A stretch of DNA of 64,000 bases. Origin: an uncultured Lachnospiraceae bacterium. GTDB taxonomy: Bacteria; Bacillota; Clostridia; Lachnospirales; Lachnospiraceae. A program made the position numbers and the translations under genes. This document shows, in pieces, positions 1 through 8,556 of the stretch; position 1 is the first letter of the stretch, and every line of letters begins with the position of its first letter. The stretch covers positions 14,354 to 78,353 of the forward strand of contig CAJTSH010000014.1 of the NCBI GenBank assembly GCA_910578885.1, given 5' to 3'. Under the pieces are notes generated by a model. It did not search any database and had not been told where the DNA came from. It worked only from the letters and a program-made list of their open reading frames with translations.

Positions 1-183
1 CATAAGTATAAAAACAAATACAAGAAAAATTCGATAAATTTAAAAGAAAATTTAAAATTGGTTTATGAAATTTTCATATTTGTAGAAATTTAAGCATGGA
101 AAATAGCAGAAAAATAAGATAAAATGAATTTAGTTGAAAGATAAAATCCAAATGGAAACTGAATCAATTATGGAGGAAATATC

Positions 184-831
184 ATGAAGAATTCCAAATT
201 ATATGCTTATGTGGATCATACCGCATTAAAAGCGTTTACTACATGGGAAGAGATATCAATGCTCTGCGAAGAGGCGGTGCAGTACCGGACGGCATCGGTG
301 TGCATTCCGAGCTGCTATGTGGAGAAGGTGAGAACGGCTTATCCCAAGCTTCGGATTTGTACGGTGGTCGGATTTCCTCTGGGATATGCGAACACTGCGT
401 CAAAGCTTGCAGAGACTGCACAGGCGCTTGCCGATGGAGCGGATGAGATTGATATGGTAATCAATATCTGCGATGTGAAAAACGGAAGATATAAAGAGGT
501 GGAGACCGAAATCCGGCGTCTGAAGGAAGAGACGGGAGAAAAGATTTTGAAAGTGATTATCGAAACCTGTTACCTGACGAAGGAAGAAAAGATCGCCATG
601 TGTCATGCCGTCACCGATGCGGGGGCGGATTATATCAAAACCTCGACCGGTTTTGGGACTGCGGGTGCGGCAATGGAAGATATCCTTCTCATGAAAGAAC
701 ATATTGGAGCAAAGGTCAAAATAAAAGCAGCCGGTGGCATCCGCACCAGAGAAGATATGGAAGCATATATCCATGCGGGATGTTCTAGATTAGGAACAAG
801 TTCGGCAGTTGAGATTTTGGAAGAACGGTAA
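184..831 (+). CDS. deoC: deoxyribose-phosphate aldolase
   Basis: Cytosolic class I aldolase that cleaves 2-deoxyribose-5-phosphate to acetaldehyde and glyceraldehyde-3-phosphate, the last step of deoxynucleoside catabolism. The 215-residue length fits the DeoC family. The Schiff-base lysine lies in IKTSTGFG at Lys152. The DEIDMVIN segment (88-95) supplies an active-site Asp, and KIKAAGGIRT (179-188) holds the second conserved lysine and the phosphate-binding glycines. The start is set by a GGAGG box about 7 bases upstream. The 183 bases before it are very A+T-rich and carry no gene. The cytidine deaminase gene follows after about 20 bases, so the pair is probably one nucleoside-salvage operon. 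Confidence 0.96.
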   Translation: MKNSKLYAYVDHTALKAFTTWEEISMLCEEAVQYRTASVCIPSCYVEKVRTAYPKLRICTVVGFPLGYANTASKLAETAQALADGADEIDMVINICDVKNGRYKEVETEIRRLKEETGEKILKVIIETCYLTKEEKIAMCHAVTDAGADYIKTSTGFGTAGAAMEDILLMKEHIGAKVKIKAAGGIRTREDMEAYIHAGCSRLGTSSAVEILEER

Positions 832-851
832 GTCTGGGATAGGAGGGACAG

Positions 852-1265
852 ATGGTAGAGGCACAGATTGAAAGATTGATTGCGGAAGCATATGCAGCAA
901 AGGAAAAGGCATATATCCCATATTCCGGCTTTGCAGTGGGAGCTGCACTTCTTGGCAAAAGCGGAAAGATATACAGAGGATGCAACATTGAGAATGCAGC
1001 CTATAGTCCTACAAATTGTGCGGAGCGTACGGCGGTATTCAAGGCGGTATCGGAAGGAGAACTGGAGTTTGTGGGAATCGCAATTGCCGGGGATGGAGAC
1101 GACTATCTTTCGCCGTGTGGAGTGTGCAGACAGGTTTTGCGGGAATTTGCGGAACCTGAAAGCTTTGAGGTGATTATGGCCGGGAAAAATTGTGATTACC
1201 GGAAGATGACGCTTGCACAGCTACTACCGGTATCCTTTTCAAAGTCGGATCTAGAAATGGATTAG
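852..1265 (+). CDS. cdd: cytidine deaminase
   Basis: Deaminates cytidine and deoxycytidine to uridine and deoxyuridine in the cytosol. The protein is 137 residues, typical of the small tetrameric zinc enzymes. NCAERTAVFKA gives the C56-A57-E58 motif (zinc ligand and proton-shuttle Glu), and SPCGVCRQVL gives the other two zinc ligands at Cys89 and Cys92. FAVGAALL and GCNIENAAY are the usual substrate-binding segments. The start follows an AGGAGG box by about 6 bases. It sits directly behind deoC, so both probably feed pyrimidine nucleosides into central metabolism. Confidence 0.96.
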   Translation: MVEAQIERLIAEAYAAKEKAYIPYSGFAVGAALLGKSGKIYRGCNIENAAYSPTNCAERTAVFKAVSEGELEFVGIAIAGDGDDYLSPCGVCRQVLREFAEPESFEVIMAGKNCDYRKMTLAQLLPVSFSKSDLEMD

Positions 1266-1307
1266 AACCGGATCGCAAAAAATATTCAAAATTTTACAGA
1301 AAAAAGA

Positions 1308-1335
1308 TTGACAAAAAAATAACATAGTGTATAGT
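1308..1335 (+). promoter_or_regulatory. sigma-A type promoter for pckA
   Basis: TTGACA at 1308-1313 is followed after 16 bases by TATAGT at 1330-1335 with TG just before it. It lies about 70 bases before the pckA start. The prediction rests on sequence match only. Confidence 0.7.
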
Positions 1336-1406
1336 TGTAAGTGGTGTAATTTTTCTATATACAAGGCAAAAAATATTTCATATAAAAGTTAAGGAGGAAA
1401 TACAAC

Positions 1407-3119
1407 ATGGCAACAAAAGCGTACTATCCAATTGATGAGATTGGTGCAGGAAAAGTTGGTTTTTCCAAGACACGTTCTATCATCGAAGGAGCTTTCTACG
1501 GAAACAACGTAGTGAAGGTAAACACATTAAGAGAGGCTTATGAATTAGCAAAAAATTCACCGGGTACTATCGTAACGGATATGCCGGTATACAGAGGAGA
1601 GGAATTTGGTCTTGATAAAGATGCAAAGGTTCTTTTATTCAACGACGGCGCAGTTACCGGACGTTATGCAGCGGCACGCCGCATCAAGGGTGAGCCGGGC
1701 GTAGACGCAGCGAAACTGGACAAGGTAGCAATGGATGCTGTTTATGAGTCTCGTTGGAAAACAATGTACCATGCAGAGGTTTTTGTTGGACTTGACCCGG
1801 AATTCATGGTAAAAGCTCATCTTCTGATTCCGGAAGGAGAGGAAAATATCATGTATAACTGGATGCTGAATTTCCAGTACATGTCAGATGAATATGTGAA
1901 AATGTACAAGAATTCCAAACCGGTCGGAGACGGAAAAGAGCCGGATATTTATATCTTCTCAGATCCGCAGTGGTTCCCGCAGGAGAGACCGGATGTGGAT
2001 TATAGCTGCTTAAGCGATCCTCTTACTTTATGCTATTTCGATACAGACCAGAACTGTGCCTGCATCTTAGGTATGAGATACTTCGGTGAGCACAAGAAAG
2101 GTACTCTGACAATGGCATGGGCGATTGCGAACAGAAACGGTTATGCTTCCTGCCACGGCGGACAGAAAGAATATACATTAGCCGACGGTTCTAAGTATGT
2201 TGCATCTGTATTCGGTTTATCAGGATCTGGTAAATCTACATTGACACATGCAAAACATGATGGAAAATACCCGATTACTGTATTGCATGATGATGCATTT
2301 ATCATTAATTCAGACACCTGCTCATCTGTAGCATTAGAGCCTACTTATTTCGATAAGACGGCAGATTACCCGACAGGCTGTGCAGATAACAAATACTTAT
2401 TGTCGGCTCAGAACTGCTCTGCTACCTTAGACAGCGAGGGCAAGATTCAGTTGGTAACAGAAGATATCAGAAACGGCAACGGACGTGCGATCAAGTCAAA
2501 ATTATGGTCACCGAACCGCGTGGATAAGATTGATGCGCCTGTAAACGCAATCTTCTGGATTATGAAAGACCCTACGATTCCGCCGGTATTAAAATTAAAA
2601 GGAGCTGCTCTGGCATCAGTTATGGGTGCAACGCTTGCAACTAAGACATCTACCGCAGAGCGTGTGGCAGCTGGTACAGACTTGAACGCACTTCGTATCG
2701 TACCATATGCAAACCCGTTCAGAACCTATCCGTTGGTAAACGACTATGACAAGTTCAAGAAACTGGTAGACGAGAAGAATGTAGACTGCTATATCGTAAA
2801 CACAGGCGATTTCATGGGCGCAAAGGTAAAACCTGCAGATACACTTGGGATCCTTGAGACAATTGTAGAAGGAAAGGCAAGCTTTGAGGCTTGGGGTCCG
2901 TTTGAGGATATTGAGATTATGTACGACTGGTCAGGAAAGACCGGTGACTTTAAGCCGGATTTATCTGATAAGGAATACGTTGCAGCATTAAAGAATGCAA
3001 TGGAGAACCGTGTGAATGCTGTAGAAGGCTTTGCTACAAAGAAAGACGGATACGACAAACTGCCGGATGAAGCATTAGAAGCGCTTAAGAAAATCGTTGC
3101 AGAGGCTGCTTCTCTGTAA
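1407..3119 (+). CDS. pckA: phosphoenolpyruvate carboxykinase (ATP-type), divergent clade
   Basis: Interconverts oxaloacetate plus ATP with PEP, CO2 and ADP; in anaerobic Clostridia it often runs toward oxaloacetate during fermentation. The P-loop GLSGSGKST starts near residue 270 and is followed by the kinase-2 metal-binding HDDAF. At 570 residues it is somewhat longer than the usual 530-540. The N-terminal motif seen in most ATP-PEPCKs as TGRSPKDK appears here as VTGRYAAARR, so this belongs to a divergent branch. The start has a strong AGGAGG box. Codon use looks optimised, as expected for a highly expressed gene. It has its own promoter and terminator, so it is monocistronic. Confidence 0.93.
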   Translation: MATKAYYPIDEIGAGKVGFSKTRSIIEGAFYGNNVVKVNTLREAYELAKNSPGTIVTDMPVYRGEEFGLDKDAKVLLFNDGAVTGRYAAARRIKGEPGVDAAKLDKVAMDAVYESRWKTMYHAEVFVGLDPEFMVKAHLLIPEGEENIMYNWMLNFQYMSDEYVKMYKNSKPVGDGKEPDIYIFSDPQWFPQERPDVDYSCLSDPLTLCYFDTDQNCACILGMRYFGEHKKGTLTMAWAIANRNGYASCHGGQKEYTLADGSKYVASVFGLSGSGKSTLTHAKHDGKYPITVLHDDAFIINSDTCSSVALEPTYFDKTADYPTGCADNKYLLSAQNCSATLDSEGKIQLVTEDIRNGNGRAIKSKLWSPNRVDKIDAPVNAIFWIMKDPTIPPVLKLKGAALASVMGATLATKTSTAERVAAGTDLNALRIVPYANPFRTYPLVNDYDKFKKLVDEKNVDCYIVNTGDFMGAKVKPADTLGILETIVEGKASFEAWGPFEDIEIMYDWSGKTGDFKPDLSDKEYVAALKNAMENRVNAVEGFATKKDGYDKLPDEALEALKKIVAEAASL

Positions 3120-3176
3120 GAGTCAAGAAGGATTTTTTTAGAGAACTTTTAAATTTTTATCTTGCATAAACAGGAG

Positions 3177-3222
3177 GCGAATGCTAAACTGAACGTAATT
3201 CAGTAAGCATTCGCTTTCTTTA
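3177..3222 (+). terminator. intrinsic terminator after pckA
   Basis: Perfect 9-bp arms, GCGAATGCT at 3177-3185 and AGCATTCGC at 3206-3214, followed by a T-rich tract. Confidence 0.85.
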
Positions 3223-3364
3223 TTCTATACGTACAGCCGTATCTGTTTTTCAGAAAATCGTTTCTTGTCAGGCACTAGAAGTATCGCGGGAGAGTCTCGG
3301 AAAAAAGCTTCAAAAAAACCTTATAAAAAATTTTCATTTTACAAAATTTGACACGAATTTTACA

Positions 3365-3393
3365 TTGAAATGTGTGAGATAATAGAGTATAAT
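3365..3393 (+). promoter_or_regulatory. promoter of the 6S RNA gene
   Basis: TTGAAA at 3365-3370, a 17-base spacer, and TATAAT at 3388-3393. The predicted start near 3400 coincides with the first base of the 6S RNA closing stem. Confidence 0.8.
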
Positions 3394-3400
3394 GAATCTA

Positions 3401-3583
3401 GTAAATAACCTGGGATGTTCGATACCCTGCTATTTTGAACCTACATTTATTTTTATGGGATTCCTATATTGCTGTCAGGATGTCAGGCCGTCATTTCGCA
3501 GCGGAAGGCAGAATGTCAGTTGCGGTTACCCACCTAGCTTTGCTAGGAGTCAAAATTGCAGGAAACGGCATTTTGGGATTTAC
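3401..3583 (+). ncRNA. ssrS: 6S RNA
   Basis: No credible protein is encoded here, but the ends pair as a 6S RNA does. GTAAAT (3401-3406) pairs with ATTTAC (3578-3583). CCTGGGATG (3409-3417) pairs with CATTTTGGG (3569-3577) using G-U wobbles. The conserved GGATGTTCG box near the 5' end and the GGCAT box near the 3' end match the positions seen in known 6S RNAs such as that of E. coli. The length, about 183 nt, is right, and a promoter ends 7 bases upstream. 6S RNA mimics an open promoter and sequesters the housekeeping RNA polymerase holoenzyme when growth slows. A covariance search against the Rfam 6S model would settle it. Confidence 0.82.
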
Positions 3584-3615
3584 AAAAGAATTCTGCAAAA
3601 GAGAAAATTAGAAGG

Positions 3616-3767
3616 TACAAAAGAAACATAAAGTACGAAAGACAAGCATAGGATGTACCAAAGACAAATTGGTAAGATACGAATGATTTTTACCAATGAT
3701 AAAAAATATACCAAAGATATGTTTTTTTACCAAAGATAACATACCGAAGATAACATACAAAAGATGA
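3616..3767 (+). repeat. cluster of nine degenerate TACNAAAGA repeats
   Basis: Nine copies of a roughly 12-base motif close to TACCAAAGATAA start at 3616, 3634, 3656, 3678, 3691, 3709, 3728, 3742 and 3756, at intervals of 13-22 bases. They fill most of the gap between the 6S RNA and the SpoIID-like gene. No matching protein frame or known operator was recognised. Confidence 0.6.
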
Positions 3768-3769
3768 GA

Positions 3770-3799
3770 GAAGCTGCTTTGAGAGAAGCGGCTTCTTTT
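3770..3799 (+). terminator. intrinsic terminator downstream of the 6S RNA/repeat stretch
   Basis: GAAGCTGCTT (3770-3779) and AAGCGGCTTC (3786-3795) form a 10-bp stem with one G-U pair and a 6-base loop, followed by TTTT. It would end any transcript from the 6S promoter that runs through the repeats. Confidence 0.75.
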
Positions 3800-3932
3800 A
3801 TGTGTACATAGGCATCAAAAGGAAGATTATCCGCAAGAGCTGTCGGAGCTTTTAGCGCACGGACAGGGATAAGATAATCCACATGCTTGTTTATATCATG
3901 AGGTATTTGGGCTTTCCAGAGGAGGTGGCAGT

Positions 3933-6191
3933 ATGCCAAGACAACGAATCTACCATAGGAAGAAAATAAAAAGAGGTATCAGTCTGCCGGCTCTTCTTTT
4001 AATATTGGTGATGATATCAGTTGGAATCGCCGTCTGGTTTCTGAAAAGCAGTCAGGAAAAAGAAGAGTTTTCCATGAACTATATCAGTACAAAAGAAATT
4101 CCGGGATTTTTACAATTTACATATTATGATGAGGAAGAATGGAGCAGACGTCTTGGAATGGAATTTACAGGAGCGCTCACTTATCAGAAGCTCCATAGTT
4201 TATTGGAATTGTTGAATATTGAAGAATATGTTGTCTATGAAGAAAAAAGGGCAGGGAAGAAGGTAGACAGGGAGACTTGGAATCAGGTTTATGAGCAGAT
4301 TTTAGATATACTTGATACCAGCGGGAAGGTTTCAAAAGAAAAATTGCTGCTTCTTAAGGAACCGGGCGAGGATTCGCTTGAAACACAAATGGGGATATAT
4401 CAGTATAGAGGTTCCATTCCTCGGCAGTATCAAGCATATGAGGTATACGTAATGGAGGATAAGCTGCTTGGAATCTTAAGTGAGTTAGAGGACGAGCTGG
4501 CAATTGAAAATGTGTATGTTACAGAAATGACGGATGAGCTGAAATTTTTATACAAAAACAGCGTTTATCGGATTCCGATCGAGGCAGAAGGACAGATCTC
4601 AGATACCGTCTGTGATATCTATATGAAAATGGGAGAAATCACAAGGATTCAGAAAAAGGAAGATACCATTGAAGGAAAGCTTCTGACAATGGAAGAAGAT
4701 AAAATAGAGATTGAAGGATATGGCAGAATTGAAAGGGCAAAGGAACTTCCGGTTTACCAGATATATGGTGAGAGGATCGAAAGGAATCTTTCGGATATTG
4801 TAATCGGTAATATGAATATTTCTTATATCGTAGCAGAAAAACGCGTATGCGCAATTTTGTTAAAAGAACCAGCGGAAATCAAAAATGTACGTGTGCTGCT
4901 ATTGAATGAGAGTCAGGGAATTGGAAGAGAAGAGGTGTATGTTACATCGTCAACGAATAGTCATCTCAGCCTGGGGGAGGAAGAGCTGGAATGCGAAGCA
5001 GATACTGTAATTAAGGCGTCCGATTATCTGGCGGAGCATCCGGAAGAAAGTCTTAAGATTGAAGGAGAGGAAGAAAGTCTGCTGTATTTCTGCGATGAAA
5101 GCGGAAGCAAGACCTCCTATGGCTATACCGGAAGTTTTGAAATCCGCAAATATGAAGAGGGATATGTGGTGGTAAATGCGCTTCCGTTGGAAGAATATCT
5201 TTGCGGAGTCGTGCCAAGTGAGATGCCGGCGGGTTATCCTATAGAGGCATTGAAAGCGCAGGCGGTCTGTGCAAGAAGCTATGCGAGTATCCAACTGTTA
5301 AAAGGCGCATATGCGAAATATGGCGCACATATGGATGATAGTGTGAATTATCAGGTATATAATAAACAGGAGCGAAGTGAGAGCACGACGCAGGCGGTCA
5401 ACGACACCTACGGAAAGGTGCTGTCCCGCAATGGTGAAATTTTGGAGGCATATTATTATTCGACTTCCTATGGACATTCCGGTAGTTATGAGTCATGGAA
5501 TCTGGACAATGACGGCTCCTTGGATTATTTGAAGGGAACATGGCTTAAGGATACGGAACCAGAACTTGATTTGTCGGATGAGGCGGCATTTTCGGAGTAT
5601 ATACAGAGTCAGGATGAGGAATGCTATGACAGTTTTGCAAAGTATTTTCGTTGGAATGCCGTTTTAGATCTGGAGGAAAAGAGCGGGGATATCAAAGAGA
5701 AAATAAATGCCAGAAAAGCGGCAAAGCCGGACAGTATTCAGATTTATCCGAATAAGGTAAAGGAAAAAGATAAGGGAAAAGAAGTCACATCCGCTTCCGC
5801 GCTTGGAAATGTATTATCTTTTGTTACAGATGGAAGAAATGTCTGCGGCGGTGTGGAAAAGCTGACTGTTAACTTTGAAAATGGAAAGGTTGACATTTTG
5901 GATGAATATAGTATTCGGATTGTTTTGGGCTGCGCAATTGAAAGCGTGACATGGAAGGATGGAAGCTCAGATGTAATCTCAGTTCTTCCAAGCTCCTATT
6001 TTGCGGTCACTGCTTCGGAAAATGAGAAGTATACTCTGTGTGGAGGCGGTTACGGACACGGAATCGGCTTGAGCCAGAATGGAGCAAAAGGAATGGCAGA
6101 GAAGGATTATACGTATGAACAGATTCTAGAAAAGTTCTATAATCAGACAGAACTTACCGATCTTGCGGAATTGAAAGGAGAAACTTCATGA
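3933..6191 (+). CDS. SpoIID/LytB-domain membrane-anchored protein, extended form
   Basis: Likely a surface peptidoglycan-modifying enzyme. SpoIID is the lytic transglycosylase of engulfment in endospore formers. One transmembrane anchor lies near residues 15-37, so the rest is extracytoplasmic. The SpoIID core begins near residue 417 with PLEEYLCGVVPSEMPAGYP; its Glu430 aligns with the SpoIID catalytic Glu. ALKAQAVCARSYA follows, and GGGYGHGIGLSQNGAKGM is near the C terminus. At 752 residues it is about twice normal SpoIID length; the extra roughly 380 N-terminal residues match no domain I recognise. The start has a GGAGG box. Its stop overlaps the next start (ATGA), so translation of the two genes is coupled. 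Whether it acts in sporulation or vegetative wall turnover is not shown. Confidence 0.88.
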   Translation: MPRQRIYHRKKIKRGISLPALLLILVMISVGIAVWFLKSSQEKEEFSMNYISTKEIPGFLQFTYYDEEEWSRRLGMEFTGALTYQKLHSLLELLNIEEYVVYEEKRAGKKVDRETWNQVYEQILDILDTSGKVSKEKLLLLKEPGEDSLETQMGIYQYRGSIPRQYQAYEVYVMEDKLLGILSELEDELAIENVYVTEMTDELKFLYKNSVYRIPIEAEGQISDTVCDIYMKMGEITRIQKKEDTIEGKLLTMEEDKIEIEGYGRIERAKELPVYQIYGERIERNLSDIVIGNMNISYIVAEKRVCAILLKEPAEIKNVRVLLLNESQGIGREEVYVTSSTNSHLSLGEEELECEADTVIKASDYLAEHPEESLKIEGEEESLLYFCDESGSKTSYGYTGSFEIRKYEEGYVVVNALPLEEYLCGVVPSEMPAGYPIEALKAQAVCARSYASIQLLKGAYAKYGAHMDDSVNYQVYNKQERSESTTQAVNDTYGKVLSRNGEILEAYYYSTSYGHSGSYESWNLDNDGSLDYLKGTWLKDTEPELDLSDEAAFSEYIQSQDEECYDSFAKYFRWNAVLDLEEKSGDIKEKINARKAAKPDSIQIYPNKVKEKDKGKEVTSASALGNVLSFVTDGRNVCGGVEKLTVNFENGKVDILDEYSIRIVLGCAIESVTWKDGSSDVISVLPSSYFAVTASENEKYTLCGGGYGHGIGLSQNGAKGMAEKDYTYEQILEKFYNQTELTDLAELKGETS

Positions 6192-7030
6192 TCTGGAAAA
6201 TAATCGGAAATATTAAACTTTTGGTGGAAAAATGTAAACGGGACAATATCAATGCGTTTGCAGCTCAGACAGCATTTTTTATTATTTTGTCCGCTATTCC
6301 GTTTCTGATGTTTTTCAGTTCCTTGTTAAGATATACACCGGTGACGAAAGGCGTCTTAATGGCAATTGTTAACCGCGCCATGCCGGATTATATAGCGCCT
6401 TTTTGTGTTTCTATTATTAATGAAGTGTACAATAAATCTTTTGGAATCATTTCTGTTGCGGCAGTCCTTGCTATTTGGTCTGCGGCAAAGGGAGTGCAGT
6501 ATATGGCGGGCGGGCTGAATGCCATCAATGGTATCGAGGAGACAAGGAATTGGTTTGTGATGCGTTTTTGGGCAATTGTTTATACGATTGTTTTTGTGCT
6601 GGCTATTGTCATTACATTGGTGCTTTTGGTTTTTGGAACCTCCCTGCAGGAGTTAATTGTGAAATATGTTCCGATTATGGTTCATGTGGCAAATATCATT
6701 ATCCGGCTGAGAAGTCTGATTATGCTGGGAATCCTGATTTTGTTTTTTACAGTCTTGTTTAAAATGCTGCCGAACCGAAAAGCGACGCTGCGCTCCCAAG
6801 TACCAGGCGCTGTTATCTGTGCACTTGCATGGTATGTATTTTCCTTTGGATTGTCCATTTATGTACAGTATTTCAATGGGTTTTCCATGTATGGCAGTCT
6901 GACAACGATTGTACTGGTTATGCTGTGGCTGTATTTCTGCATGTATATTATGATGGCATGTGCGGAATTTAATGTGATTTTTGAAGATATCTTCCGAAAA
7001 CATACCCAAAATAGAAAAGAAAAGGGTTGA
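6188..7030 (+). CDS. YihY/BrkB family integral membrane protein
   Basis: 280 residues with about six hydrophobic segments and the family features QTAFFIILSAIPF near the N terminus and SIYVQYFNGFSMYGS in the C-terminal half. The family was once named ribonuclease BN, but that activity belongs to another protein; the true function is not established. The start overlaps the stop of the SpoIID-like gene by 4 bases, so the two are co-expressed and may work together at the envelope. The stop codon lies inside the -35 box of the pheS leader promoter. Confidence 0.9.
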   Translation: MIWKIIGNIKLLVEKCKRDNINAFAAQTAFFIILSAIPFLMFFSSLLRYTPVTKGVLMAIVNRAMPDYIAPFCVSIINEVYNKSFGIISVAAVLAIWSAAKGVQYMAGGLNAINGIEETRNWFVMRFWAIVYTIVFVLAIVITLVLLVFGTSLQELIVKYVPIMVHVANIIIRLRSLIMLGILILFFTVLFKMLPNRKATLRSQVPGAVICALAWYVFSFGLSIYVQYFNGFSMYGSLTTIVLVMLWLYFCMYIMMACAEFNVIFEDIFRKHTQNRKEKG

Positions 7031-7055
7031 TGTTTGAAAAATGCTGTGGTATGAT
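7027..7055 (+). promoter_or_regulatory. promoter of the pheST T-box leader
   Basis: TTGATG (7027-7032) and TATGAT (7050-7055) are separated by 17 bases. The -35 box contains the TGA stop of the preceding gene. Transcription would start near 7062. Confidence 0.7.
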
Positions 7056-7061
7056 TGTTTC

Positions 7062-7308
7062 TAGTGAAAATGCTAAGAAGGTGTTCAGTAGATTTTTATA
7101 CATTCGACAGAGAGGAAGAGCAGGCGGCTGAGAGCTTTTCCGGAATTAGGTAAGAATCGAATTTCCCACTGGAGCAGCATGGGTGAAAGCAGTAGTCCAT
7201 GACGGTTCATACACGTTACGTATATTGAGAGTCTGGAAGAATTTTCAGGAATCAGGGTGGTATCGCGGAGATTGGCTTCGTCCCTTTTGGGGGACGGAGT
7301 TTTTTTAT
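7062..7308 (+). promoter_or_regulatory. T-box leader (phenylalanine) of pheST
   Basis: The conserved T-box sequence AGGGTGGTATCGCGG lies at about 7254-7268. The terminator stem follows: CTTCGTCC (7276-7283) with GGACGGAG (7292-7299) and eight T residues. A Phe-compatible TTC lies in the presumed specifier loop (GAATTTCCC near 7157-7165). Uncharged tRNA-Phe is expected to pair with the specifier and the TGG bulge and so prevent termination. The specifier assignment is an inference from the gene controlled. Confidence 0.9.
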
Positions 7309-7366
7309 ATCATAGGAAAGACCTTGTTACTGTGAAATACTAAAGTCTATGACTTTCCTATGATAT
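7307..7366 (+). repeat. inverted-repeat element directly after the T-box terminator
   Basis: ATATCATAGGAAAG (7307-7320) and its perfect complement (7353-7366) flank a 32-base spacer. The left arm begins inside the T-tract of the T-box terminator. Related copies are at 22253, 26071, 44255, 49343 and 52271. Confidence 0.75.
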
Positions 7367-7536
7367 AGAAATATTATGCGCACTCGTGCGAAAGGTATTA
7401 TGTCGCTAGGGCTGGTAGTCCTAAGGAATCCCCCAGTCAAGTCTGGTACCCCTTAGGACAAATCCGCACTCGGCGCAGACGAGTAGGGGATAAACCTTCT
7501 CTACTCGATTCTATTTTGAAAAAAGGAGAATCAGTA
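7367..7536 (+). other. palindrome-rich leader between the T-box and pheS
   Basis: There is no gene. Three foldable blocks are visible: CGCAC-TC-GTGCG near 7379-7390; GTCCTAAGG (7418-7426) with CCTTAGGAC (7451-7459); and CGAGTAG (7480-7486) with CTACTCG (7501-7507). All lie in the transcribed leader downstream of the attenuator. Confidence 0.6.
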
Positions 7537-8556
7537 ATGAAAGAAAAATTGCAGAAATTGAAAGATGACGCAATCCGTCAGATTGAAAGTTCCGAAGAGC
7601 TTTCTAAATTAAATGACGTCCGGGTTGCATTTTTAGGAAAAAAGGGTGAATTGACCGCTATTTTAAAGAGTATGAAGGATGTTCTTCCAGAGGAGCGTCC
7701 GGCAGTCGGACAACTGGTGAACGATACCAGAGAGGCAATCGAACAGAAGGTTGAAGAGACAAAACAGAAGTTAGAAGCTGCAGAGATGGAAGTGAAGCTG
7801 AAAAGAGAAGTAATTGATGTTACGCTTCCTGCAAAGAAAAACAAAGTCGGACACCGCCATCCGAATACCCTCGCTTTAGAGGAGGTAGAGCGAATCTTTA
7901 CCGGAATGGGCTATGAGGTAGTAGAGGGACCGGAAGTAGAATATGACTATTATAACTTTGAGGCATTAAATATCCCGGACAACCATCCGGCAAAGGACGA
8001 ACAGGATACTTTCTATATCAATGATAAGATTTTGCTCCGCACCCAGACCTCGCCGGTACAGGTGCGTGTCATGGAGCAGGGCAAGCTGCCGATTCGGATG
8101 ATTGCACCCGGAAGAGTATTCCGTTCAGATGAAGTAGATGCCACACATTCCCCTTCCTTCCATCAGATAGAAGGAATGGTAATTGATAAGAACATTACAT
8201 TTGCGGATTTAAAAGGGACCTTACAGGAATTTGCCGCAAGATTATTCGGAGCGGACACCAAAGTGAAGTTCCGCCCTCATCACTTTCCGTTCACAGAGCC
8301 GAGCGCCGAAGTAGATGTATCCTGCTTCAAATGCGGCGGAAAAGGCTGCCGCTTCTGTAAAGGCGAGGGCTGGATTGAAATCTTAGGCTGCGGCATGATA
8401 CATCCTAACGTCCTTAGAATGAGCGGCATCGACCCCGAGGAATATTCCGGCTTCGCATTCGGCGTAGGCTTAGAGCGAATCACGCTCCTCAAATACGAAA
8501 TTGACGACATGCGCCTTCTCTACGAAAACGACGACAGATTCTTGGGGCAATTTTAG
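7537..8556 (+). CDS. pheS: phenylalanyl-tRNA synthetase alpha subunit
   Basis: Catalytic subunit of the alpha2-beta2 PheRS, charging tRNA-Phe. It has an N-terminal coiled coil (about residues 1-90) and a class II core with FRSDEVDATHSPSFHQIEG (motif 2) and FGVGLERITLL (motif 3). A CFKCGGKGCRFC knuckle precedes GWIEILGCGMIHPNV, as is usual in clostridial PheS. I chose ATG 7537, which gives 339 residues; an upstream in-frame TTG at 7516 lies before the AAAGGAG ribosome binding site and cannot be the start. From about 8250 on, codons turn C-rich compared with the first two thirds of the gene. Confidence 0.96.
   Translation: MKEKLQKLKDDAIRQIESSEELSKLNDVRVAFLGKKGELTAILKSMKDVLPEERPAVGQLVNDTREAIEQKVEETKQKLEAAEMEVKLKREVIDVTLPAKKNKVGHRHPNTLALEEVERIFTGMGYEVVEGPEVEYDYYNFEALNIPDNHPAKDEQDTFYINDKILLRTQTSPVQVRVMEQGKLPIRMIAPGRVFRSDEVDATHSPSFHQIEGMVIDKNITFADLKGTLQEFAARLFGADTKVKFRPHHFPFTEPSAEVDVSCFKCGGKGCRFCKGEGWIEILGCGMIHPNVLRMSGIDPEEYSGFAFGVGLERITLLKYEIDDMRLLYENDDRFLGQF

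Noticed and set aside
3392..3631. 79-codon open frame on the plus strand
   Set aside because: It coincides with the 6S RNA, has no ribosome binding site and shows no protein-like pattern.
3616..3767. CRISPR array
   Set aside because: Repeats are about 12 bases, degenerate and spaced 13-22 bases apart, with no cas genes.
6188..7030. ribonuclease BN
   Set aside because: The name is a historical misassignment; the protein is an integral membrane protein without nuclease motifs.
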